Under the pieces are notes generated by a model, which had not been told where the DNA came from, searched no databases, and saw nothing but the letters and a program-made list of their open reading frames with translations. Position numbers and translations under genes: made by a program. DNA of 6,355 nt from Planctomycetia bacterium (GTDB lineage Bacteria > Planctomycetota > Planctomycetia > Pirellulales > UBA1268), in the NCBI GenBank assembly GCA_009926295.1, contig RFPF01000180.1, forward strand, positions 1 to 6,355. Direction: 5' to 3'. Shown piece after piece: positions 1 to 5,191 of this stretch (position 1 is the stretch's first letter; the number at the start of each line of letters is the position of its first letter).

Positions 1-38
1 GAACGTCCGGCGAGATGGTACGGGGCAACCCCGAGCCG
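1..38 (+). repeat. Partial third copy of the 140-bp repeat family, cut by the window edge
   Basis: GAACGTCCGGCGAG at 1-14 is identical to the core end of copy 2 at 3641-3654. It is followed at a similar distance by CGAGCCGG (32-39) and then ATTGGG, matching CGAGCCGG plus GTTGG at the end of copy 2. Between them CGGGG-CAA-CCCCG (21-33) forms a perfect 5-bp hairpin. The rest of the element, including its partner inverted repeat, would lie outside the window. Like copy 2 it sits just downstream of a minus-strand gene and in the same orientation to it. Confidence 0.6.
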
Positions 39-61
39 GATTGGGCGCGTGAGCAGAAGCG

Positions 62-82
62 CGACAGGCTGAACCTGTCCTA
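62..82 (-). repeat. Short palindrome supplying the stop codon of the prenyltransferase-like gene
   Basis: On the minus strand GACAGG (loop TTCAG) CCTGTC forms a 6-bp hairpin at 63-79, directly preceded by TAG (80-82), the stop codon of the gene. The sequence from the TAG through the final G equals the copy at 5170-5191 except for one missing C in the loop. There is no T-run after it, so it is not a classical terminator. It looks like a small REP-type extragenic palindrome. Confidence 0.6.
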
Positions 83-1172
83 CGGGGTGCAGTAGGAGAG
101 CGCGAGGAGGGCGTAGGCGGTGACGAGGTTCGGATCGCCCTCCATCCAGCGGGCGTTCTCGTTCACCCATGAGCCGTCGGCCTTCTGGCGGGCGAGAATC
201 GCGTCGGAGAGCTCCTCGGCCCGCCAGTCGTGCTTCGCGCCTTCCGCATCCTCGAACGGACTCTCGTCGAGGACGTCGAGCGCCTTGGCGGCCGTGTGGA
301 AGTAGTAGAAGAGGCCGGCGTCCGCGAGGCCCGGATTCTCGGTGAACGTGTAGTGCTTGGACCGCGGCCTTGACCCGCGGATCGCTCCCGGTGAGCCCGG
401 CGAAGATCATGCTCTTGAGGCCGGCATAGGTCATCGAGCCGTAGCTCCGGAGGCCCCCGTTGGGGAGCGTGCCGGCCTGGCTCTCGCCGCCGTTGGCGGG
501 CGTGTAGTAGAAGCCGCCGTCGGGGTTTTTGGCCGGGTGGGGCAGTGTGTTGTGTGGGCCTTCGAGGTTTTGCGTCCGCGACACGAACGCGAGGGCCCGC
601 TGGATCGCCGGATCGTTCTGGCTCGTGCCCACGCTCCGAAGCGCCTCGATCATGAACGCCGTGTTCGAGAGGTCGGGCCGGCCCTTGCTGCCGTAGCCCG
701 CGCCGCCGTAGGCCGGGTCGTCGGCGTTCTTGCCCTCGGCGTCGTCCCACTGGAGACCTTTGACGAACGCCTCGGCTGCCTGCAGTTCCTTCGCGTAGCG
801 GCCGCCGTAGTTGCAGGCGGCCAGCGCCATGATCGCGATCGATGTCTCGTAGTTGGCCACCTTCGAATCGGGCGTGTGGATGCCGCCGTCGGCGTTCCGG
901 AACTTGAGGAGGTATTCCAGGCCCTTCTTCACGGCCGGGTCATCGGCCGGCGTGCCGCTCTGGGCGAGCGCCGTCACGGCGAGCGCCGTGACCGCCGGCC
1001 CGACCTGCGACGAGAAGCTGCCGTCGTCGGCCTGCCCCTGCTCGATGAGGTACTTCGAGCCCTTCTCGATCGCCGCCTTGATCGCGGCGGGGTCGGCCGC
1101 CGGGGCGGCGACGGAAGCGCAGGCGAGGGCGATCGCCACGACGGAGCACAACGAGCGACGCGACATGTTCAT
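80..1172 (-). CDS. Secreted prenyltransferase/squalene-oxidase-repeat protein, apparently frameshifted
   Basis: The start at 1172 follows a GGAGGT ribosome site with 5-base spacing. It opens with a Sec-type signal peptide (residues 1 to about 26: RR, then VVAIALACASVAA). The mature part shows prenyltransferase/squalene-oxidase (alpha/alpha barrel) repeats: DDGSFSSQ near 50, ADGGIHTPD then ETSIAIMAL near 94-117, YGGAGYG then SNTAFMIEAL near 155-178, and PDGGFYYTPANGG then GSMTYAGLKSMIFAGL near 217-260. No DxDD cyclase motif is visible, so a true squalene-hopene cyclase is unlikely. After V271 (360-362) the homology moves to another frame: KHYTFTENPGLADAGLFYY begins at 356-358 and runs through ADGSWVNENARWMEGD and YALLALSYCTP to a TAG at 80-82. 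In the original frame there is no stop before the window edge. The net change is a loss of 3n-1 bases (11 would fit the family) or one extra base, either a real mutation or a sequence error. Substrate and reaction are unknown. Confidence 0.82.
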
Positions 1173-1177
1173 GGGGC

Positions 1178-1183
1178 ACCTCC
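1178..1183 (-). promoter_or_regulatory. Strong Shine-Dalgarno site of the prenyltransferase-like gene
   Basis: On the minus strand GGAGGT sits 5 bases before the ATG at 1172 and 11 bases before a second in-frame ATG at 1166. The spacing favours 1172. A TATACT (5 of 6 to a -10 box) lies just upstream at 1191-1196, but no -35 partner is visible. An internal promoter is therefore only a possibility, and co-transcription with the DUF1559 gene 54 bases upstream is as likely. Confidence 0.6.
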
Positions 1184-1226
1184 GGCGGGAAGTATAGGGC
1201 AGGGGTCCACGCGACACCGGCACCGA

Positions 1227-2324
1227 TCACGGGAGGGCGGTCGTTTCCCCACCGGCACGGGTGGCAAGTTCACCGAGGATCCGCACGTCGGTGGACTCCG
1301 ACACGAACTGCACCGCGCCATCCGTCATGGCGACGTGCGCCCCACCAGGATGCATGCCGTGGAGCAGCCAGCCCCATTCGTTCGAGCCGTTGACCCTCAT
1401 CATTGACTTCGGGATCGCGCCGGATGTGGGCCCAGATGTACACCATCCGGTGGCTCTCTCACCGAATCCGTAGGGGTTGTCATTCGTCGCCCACGCACCC
1501 CCCTGGGCTCGGGCACAATTCGCGCCAGCGGCCTGATCGGCGTTCGCCGGATACCGTGTGCCATCGCGCCACACGTCCTCGCGACCGGTGCACTCCCCGA
1601 GCAGGATCGTCTTGGATGTGCCATCGGTGATTTTCGCCAACGTGCACTTCGGCCGTACCGCAGACGCACCACATCCGGACCATGTCTCAGTCGGTCCAGG
1701 GCCGACGGCGACGGTGCCCGTTGTGGTGGTCAGCGAAGCGTTCGTGTTGAAACTCGTCCCCACGCCTCCCACCAGGAAGTAGTCGCCGCATGCACCGGTC
1801 TTCCGCGGTGTGTCGAGTTTGTCCTGGATCCGGCTGCCACCCGGGGCCGAGGGGCATTGCAGCACCTTGATGAAGGTGCGGGCCAGCATGCGGTTGCCGG
1901 TCACGGGCGCATCAAGCGTTCCCGCGGTGCCACCGCTCGGGGCGGATCCATCCTCATTTTCCCACCAGTTGAGCGACAGATTGTAGGCCAGCATCAGGCT
2001 GCCCTCTTCGATGAACGGCAGCACATCGGGTGCCCAACTCCGATGGGCCATGTTTGGTTCGCAGCCCGAAGCGGAAGGGGAAAGATTTCCGCTGTATAGC
2101 CTCTTGAATGGCGGAAGGATCTTCTTCGCGCTTTCATAATTCGCGAAAGACAACGCAAGTTGCTTGAGGTTGCTCGAGCACGACGACCGCCGGGCCGACT
2201 CACGGGCGCTCTGCACGGCCGGCAGGAGCAGGCCCACGAGCACGCCGATGATCGCGATCACGACCAAGAGCTCGACCAGGGTGAAGGCTGAGGGATGGCG
2301 GCGAGATGACGAAGAAAATCGCAT
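1227..2324 (-). CDS. DUF1559 prepilin-like protein with type IV pilin N-terminus and H-x9-DG motif
   Basis: The 365-residue product begins with a short basic leader (MRFSSSSRRHPSA) and a class III prepilin signal. F14-TLVELL with E18 at the +5 position is followed by the hydrophobic helix VVIAIIGVLVGLLLPAV (residues 21-37). NLKQLALSFANYE (52-64) and KITDGTSKTILLGE (231-244) are standard DUF1559 segments. Near the C-terminus H325-PGGAHVAMT-D335-G336 is an exact H-x9-DG motif. Nine cysteines are spread over the mature part, which fits an exported, possibly disulphide-bonded protein. The start at 2324 is chosen because GGAAAGG (2330-2336) stands 5 bases before it and because it gives a normal-length prepilin leader; an ATG at 2384 would add 20 unrelated residues. 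The family is greatly expanded in planctomycetes, its members are presumed processed by prepilin peptidase, and their function is unknown. Its third codon positions look less GC-biased than its neighbours'. Confidence 0.93.
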   Translation of the reverse strand: MRFSSSSRRHPSAFTLVELLVVIAIIGVLVGLLLPAVQSARESARRSSCSSNLKQLALSFANYESAKKILPPFKRLYSGNLSPSASGCEPNMAHRSWAPDVLPFIEEGSLMLAYNLSLNWWENEDGSAPSGGTAGTLDAPVTGNRMLARTFIKVLQCPSAPGGSRIQDKLDTPRKTGACGDYFLVGGVGTSFNTNASLTTTTGTVAVGPGPTETWSGCGASAVRPKCTLAKITDGTSKTILLGECTGREDVWRDGTRYPANADQAAGANCARAQGGAWATNDNPYGFGERATGWCTSGPTSGAIPKSMMRVNGSNEWGWLLHGMHPGGAHVAMTDGAVQFVSESTDVRILGELATRAGGETTALP

Positions 2325-2329
2325 GATGG

Positions 2330-2336
2330 CCTTTCC
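2330..2336 (-). promoter_or_regulatory. Ribosome binding site deciding the DUF1559 start
   Basis: GGAAAGG on the minus strand, with a 5-base spacer (CCATC) before the ATG at 2324. It selects this start over the in-frame ATG at 2384, which would put non-homologous sequence ahead of the prepilin leader. Confidence 0.5.
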
Positions 2337-2374
2337 GGAAAAGAGCCTCGCTGGGCCCGAGATGCCGAACCTGT

Positions 2375-2400
2375 CGTTCAGCAAGCACGTTCAGCAAGCA
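2375..2400. repeat. Tandem duplication, 2 x 13 bp, in the DUF1559 leader
   Basis: CGTTCAGCAAGCA at 2375-2387 is repeated exactly and without a gap at 2388-2400. It lies 51-76 bases upstream of the DUF1559 start, in the presumed 5' leader or promoter region of that gene. It could be a slippage product or a duplicated operator half-site; the sequence alone does not decide. Confidence 0.75.
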
Positions 2401-2489
2401 AGTTCCGCGCCGGTTTCAACGTTCGGCGTCGAGCGGAAAAAAAGGGCTGTGGTCGCTGTCGGCAAGATGGATCTGACGCTCGCAGCGAT

Positions 2490-2510
2490 GAAAAACTCAC
2501 CGCACGGTGA
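2490..2510 (-). terminator. Candidate intrinsic terminator after the 190-residue hypothetical gene
   Basis: On the minus strand a perfect 6-bp stem TCACCG/CGGTGA with a 2-base TG loop (2497-2510) is followed by GTTTTTC. It begins about 35 bases after the stop codon at 2545. The stem is short, so termination may be weak. Reading the plus strand, the same stem is followed by five A, so it is not a plus-strand terminator. It separates the hypothetical gene from the DUF1559 gene, implying that DUF1559 has its own promoter between about 2340 and 2490. I could not pick a convincing -35/-10 pair there. Confidence 0.45.
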
Positions 2511-2544
2511 AAAATTCATCGCCGCGGACCGACGGCGCCGCAGC

Positions 2545-3117
2545 TCAGACCGGGGCCACTGGCAGGGTTCGCGGATGGGCGGGGGTCTGGCGGGGCGGCG
2601 GTTCGCGGCCCTCGTCGAGGCTCCACTGCTCGCGTTCCTGTTCGGAGGCGTAGTAGGTGAGCCACACGGTCATGTCCTCGGCGTCGCTGGCGCTGCAATC
2701 CCAGTGGAAGTAGTTGTCGGGCAGATCCACCCGCTTCACGGCGGCCGGGAGGATGTCTCGGCGAATGAGGGCGTAGAGTTCCCGGTCGGACAGGTGATCG
2801 GTGTGGTCGAGGACGACCCGCTTCGCGAACAGCCGCTCGATCACCTCCCACAGCCGCCCGTGTACCTGCTCGTCGTCGAGCGTGCAGGCCGGTTGCATCG
2901 CCAGCGGCGGGTCGAACCAGCGGGCGATCGCCACCAGCGGCGCCTGCTCCCAGGCGAGCATCGACTCCAGAAACCGGTTCTCCACCTCCGTGGGCAGGAG
3001 CCGGAAGTCGATCTCGAACACGGCCTCGTCGAGGTAGGGCTCGATCGCGTCACGCAGTTCGGCGTTGCGGATCAGGCAGTCGACTTCCTCGGGATCGGGG
3101 TGCTGGGCGAGGGGCAT
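2545..3117 (-). CDS. Conserved-looking hypothetical protein, 190 residues
   Basis: I do not recognise a named domain. The product is a soluble, acidic-looking protein without a signal peptide or membrane segment, so probably cytoplasmic. Visible blocks are LRDAIEPYLDEAVFEIDFRLLPTEVENRFLESMLAWEQAP (21-60), two runs that look amphipathic-helical, then DHTDHLSDRELYALIRRDILPAAVKRVDLPDNYFHWDC (104-141) and VWLTYYASEQEREQW (151-165). The last 20 residues are proline-rich and probably disordered. Codon use is strongly GC3-biased as expected for this genome, and no competing frame has comparable composition, which supports a real gene. The ATG at 3117 has only a weak AGGA about 12 bases upstream. The gene stands alone, with a possible promoter at 3191-3218 and a terminator at 2490-2510. 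I have an unverified impression that similar proteins occur across Pirellulales. Confidence 0.8.
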   Translation of the reverse strand: MPLAQHPDPEEVDCLIRNAELRDAIEPYLDEAVFEIDFRLLPTEVENRFLESMLAWEQAPLVAIARWFDPPLAMQPACTLDDEQVHGRLWEVIERLFAKRVVLDHTDHLSDRELYALIRRDILPAAVKRVDLPDNYFHWDCSASDAEDMTVWLTYYASEQEREQWSLDEGREPPPRQTPAHPRTLPVAPV

Positions 3118-3190
3118 GCCGGCGGTTTCCTGCAGGGTGGGGCGGCCAGCGGCGTCGGCCCGTGCCGACGCCTCCCGCCTTCAAGCACCG

Positions 3191-3218
3191 ACGATACCCA
3201 GCCCAGACCCCGGTTCAA
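3191..3218 (-). promoter_or_regulatory. Possible sigma70-like promoter for the hypothetical gene
   Basis: On the minus strand TTGAAC (3213-3218, 4 of 6 to TTGACA) and TATCGT (3191-3196, 4 of 6 to TATAAT) are separated by 16 bases, with AT-richer sequence just upstream (3219-3250). It would give a leader of roughly 65 bases for the gene starting at 3117. Matches this weak are expected by chance, so this is only a candidate. Confidence 0.22.
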
Positions 3219-3363
3219 CGATTTTCCACGATGGTTTCAGCCATTTTTCGGCCCCCGTCCCCGCACGACCCCTACGACGCGACGACTCTCCGCCGCCGGC
3301 CAAACCCACCCGGATTACCCCGCTGAGCCCATTTTGCCGCGGCTGTCTTCTGATCTGACGCAC

Positions 3364-3503
3364 GCTTCGGGCTCCCCATATCCCATCGCCGGACGTTCGC
3401 TACGGACATCCTGTCCTCCGCTCACTCGACTCCGGCTGCGCTGCGCCATCCATGGCTCCGCTTGCCTGCATACGCCTGCTCCGGGACACGGGGAGCCCGA
3501 AGC
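3364..3503 (-). repeat. 140-bp element with 21-bp terminal inverted repeats (copy 1)
   Basis: The ends 3364-3384 and 3483-3503 are inverted repeats matching at 19 of 21 positions, including 14 perfect outer bases (GCTTCGGGCTCCCC). On the minus strand both mismatches become G-T(U) wobbles. The inside shares a core of about 66 bases (3386-3451) with copy 2, in opposite orientation. The shared core includes the exact 15-mer GCGAACGTCCGGCGA (minus strand, 3386-3400) and a hairpin at 3404-3416 (GGACA, 3-base loop, TGTCC). No flanking target duplication is evident and no protein is convincingly encoded. It could be a MITE-like element, an extragenic palindromic repeat, or a structured RNA. Confidence 0.75.
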
Positions 3504-3533
3504 CTCCTCGATTGGCTTGACTAAAAGGGGGGA

Positions 3534-3676
3534 GGCTCGGGACTGCCCAGACCAAAGAGCCGGGCTATGGGAGCGAGCGCAGGCGAGGATGGCGGAAGCG
3601 AAGCGGACATGCAGAGAGCGGAGGGCTGGAGGCCCGCAGCGAACGTCCGGCGAGGGGGTCTGGGCAGTCACGAGCC
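3534..3676 (+). repeat. 143-bp element with 20-bp terminal inverted repeats (copy 2)
   Basis: The ends 3534-3553 (GGCTCGGGACTGCCCAGACC) and 3657-3676 are inverted repeats matching at 19 of 20 positions. The core 3587-3653 is homologous to copy 1 in opposite orientation and contains GCGAACGTCCGGCGA at 3639-3653. A hairpin GGGCT/GGCCC with loop GGA (3623-3635) sits exactly where copy 1 has its hairpin. A further 5-bp pairing GCCGG (3559-3563) with CCGGC (3647-3651) can extend the main stem across an internal loop. The element ends 17 bases beyond the DUF1501 stop codon. If transcribed with DUF1501, its stem would be followed by a CT-rich stretch ending in TTTT (3520-3533), which might act in 3'-end formation. 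Confidence 0.75.
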
Positions 3677-3693
3677 GGGTTGGACATGTCGCG

Positions 3694-5163
3694 TCACGCG
3701 AGCACGCCCTTCACGACGTGGCCGTGCACGTCGGTGAGCCGGAACTGGCGGCCCTGATAGCGGAACGTGAGCTTCGTGTGGTCGATGCCCACGAGATGCA
3801 TGATCGTGGCCTGCATGTCGTGGATGTGCACGGGGTCGGACGTGATGTTCCACGCATAGTCGTCGGTCGAGCCGTAGACGTGCCCGGCCTTCGCGCCGCC
3901 GCCGGCGAGCAGGAACGAATAGGCCTTGCCGAAGTGGTCGCGGCCCTTCGGGTTCGCCGGATCACCCTGTCCGAAGGGCGTGCGGCCGAATTCGCCCCCC
4001 CAGGCCACGAGCGTGTCGCCGAGCAGGCCCCGTTCCTTGAGGTCCTGGATGAGGGCGGCGCTCGGGGCGTCGGTGTCCTTGCACTGCTGCTCGAGCTGCG
4101 TGAACAGGTTTTGGTGCTGGTCCCAGCCGGCGTGCATGAGCTGCACGAACCGCGTGCCGCGCTCGAGCAGCCGACGCGCGATCAGGCAGTTGTAGGCGAA
4201 GGTGCCCTTCACGTGGACGTCGGGGCCGTAGCGGTCGAGCACGTGCTTGGGCTCGTCGGAAAAATCGACGAGCTCCGGCACGCTCGCCTGCATGCGGTAG
4301 GCCATCTCGTACTGGGCGATGCGGGTGTCGATCTCCGGATCGCCGTAGTCGGCGAGATGCGCGGCGTTCATCGCGGCGAGGTCGTCGAGGAGCAGTCGCC
4401 GGGACTCGCGGCTGACGCCCGCTGGGTTCGTGAGGTAAGGCACGGGCTCGCCGGTGTTGCGAAACTTCACCCCCTGGAAGCGGCTCGGCAGGAACCCGCT
4501 CCCCCAGTAGTAGTCGAAGAACAGCTGGCCGCAGGTTTTCGCCTTGTCGCTCGAGGTCATCACCACGAACGCGGGCAGGTCCTCCGTCTCGCAGCCGAGG
4601 CCATAGCTCATCCACGCGCCCATGCTGGGCCGGCCCGGCACCTGCGCGCCGGTGAGGAAGAACGTCACGCCGGGGGCGTGGTTGACGGCCTCGGTGTGCA
4701 TGCTCCGCACGAGGCAGAGTTCGTCGGCCACGCCGCCCAGGTGCGGCAGCATCTCGCTCATCTCCATGCCGCAGGCGCCGTACTTCCGAAAAGGCTTGAT
4801 CGGTGAGACGATCGGCCACTTGGCGTAGCCGCTCGACATCGTGGAGAGCCGGGTCTGGCCGCGGACGGTCGCGGGGATGTCCTCTCCGCCGCGGTTGATG
4901 AGATCGGGCTTGGGGTCGAAGAGATCGACGTGCGACGGCCCGCCCCCCTGCCAGAGCATGACCACCCGCTTCGCCTTCGGTTCGAAGTGCGGCAGCCCAA
5001 CGAGGCCCGGCTGGCCTTTCCCGGGAGCCGCCGTCGAGGCTGCGGCGCGTGCATCCTGGCCGAGGAGCGACGCCAAGGCCACGGAACCGATCCCCATGCC
5101 GGCTGAGCCAAAGAGCTGCCGCCGGGTCACGCGCTGGACGTTTTCGAGGTGCAGGTCCGTCAT
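3694..5163 (-). CDS. DUF1501 family protein, Tat-exported
   Basis: The 489-residue product has a twin-arginine signal (TRRQLFGSAGMGIGSVALASLLG, residues 13-35, likely ending near DARAAA at 37-42), so it should be exported folded. DUF1501 features follow in order: VVMLWQGGGPSHVDLFDPKP (67-86), DELCLVRSMHTEAVNHAPG (147-165), FLTGAQVPGRPSMGAWMSYGLG (169-190), the AGWDQHQNL block (345-353), WGGEFGRTPFGQG (388-400) and GRDH with the following GGGAKAGHVYGSTD (407-434). The fold is alkaline-phosphatase/sulfatase-like, with conserved Asp/His residues expected to bind metal. The biological substrate is unknown. An in-frame ATG at 5298 is rejected because it overlaps the DUF1553 3' end and adds 45 Arg/Ser-rich residues ahead of the Tat signal. 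The gene follows DUF1553 by 25 bases, the usual planctomycete pairing, so they should be co-transcribed. No good Shine-Dalgarno is present: only GGGA, 3 bases from the ATG. Confidence 0.95.
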   Translation of the reverse strand: MTDLHLENVQRVTRRQLFGSAGMGIGSVALASLLGQDARAAASTAAPGKGQPGLVGLPHFEPKAKRVVMLWQGGGPSHVDLFDPKPDLINRGGEDIPATVRGQTRLSTMSSGYAKWPIVSPIKPFRKYGACGMEMSEMLPHLGGVADELCLVRSMHTEAVNHAPGVTFFLTGAQVPGRPSMGAWMSYGLGCETEDLPAFVVMTSSDKAKTCGQLFFDYYWGSGFLPSRFQGVKFRNTGEPVPYLTNPAGVSRESRRLLLDDLAAMNAAHLADYGDPEIDTRIAQYEMAYRMQASVPELVDFSDEPKHVLDRYGPDVHVKGTFAYNCLIARRLLERGTRFVQLMHAGWDQHQNLFTQLEQQCKDTDAPSAALIQDLKERGLLGDTLVAWGGEFGRTPFGQGDPANPKGRDHFGKAYSFLLAGGGAKAGHVYGSTDDYAWNITSDPVHIHDMQATIMHLVGIDHTKLTFRYQGRQFRLTDVHGHVVKGVLA

Positions 5164-5169
5164 GATTCC

Positions 5170-5191
5170 CGACAGGCTGAAGCCTGTCCTA
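5170..5191 (-). repeat. Short palindrome supplying the DUF1553 stop codon and filling the DUF1553-DUF1501 gap
   Basis: GACAGGCTTCAGCCTGTC (minus strand, 5171-5188) is an inverted repeat with 8-bp arms, or 7 bp around a TTCA tetraloop. The TAG immediately before it (5189-5191) is the stop of the DUF1553 gene. Only GGGAATC lies between the hairpin and the DUF1501 ATG, so the palindrome occupies the translation-initiation region of the downstream gene. Confidence 0.7.

Larger units (their letters stand above)
3118..3693. other. Gene-free region of 576 bases between DUF1501 and the hypothetical gene
   Basis: About half is occupied by the two inverted-repeat elements (3364-3503 and 3534-3676) in head-to-head arrangement, with a 30-base spacer ending in a G-run. 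The remainder (3118-3363) is less GC-rich around 3210-3250 and holds a weak promoter candidate for the gene starting at 3117. Open frames across this stretch on both strands change composition and show no family resemblance, so I assign no gene. Confidence 0.6.

Noticed and set aside
163..750. 195-codon minus-strand open frame
   Set aside because: Out-of-frame reading of the prenyltransferase-like gene; Arg-rich with no motifs, whereas the correct frames show the family's repeats.
1191..1196. TATACT as a -10 box for the prenyltransferase-like gene
   Set aside because: It matches at 5 of 6 positions but no -35 element stands at a usable distance, so it was not listed as a promoter.
357..1406. 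349-codon plus-strand open frame
   Set aside because: It is antisense to the prenyltransferase-repeat gene and the end of the DUF1559 gene, with low-complexity Arg/Gly/Val-rich content and no family resemblance.
2325..2384. Upstream ATG (2384) for the DUF1559 protein
   Set aside because: It would add 20 residues before the short basic prepilin leader. The ATG at 2324 has a properly spaced ribosome site.
2385..2544. Promoter search upstream of the DUF1559 gene
   Set aside because: TTGAAA and a T-run are present, but no pair with acceptable spacing and a credible -10 box was found.
3315..3671. 118-codon minus-strand open frame over the repeat elements
   Set aside because: It is a translation of the two inverted-repeat elements and their spacer. 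Structure and homology there are at DNA level, with pairing rather than codon conservation.
2164..4806. Very long plus-strand open frame (880 codons)
   Set aside because: It is antisense to three well-supported minus-strand genes and runs through the repeat region. Its composition (His/Arg/Val-rich, no recognisable domain) is typical of a shadow frame in GC-rich DNA.
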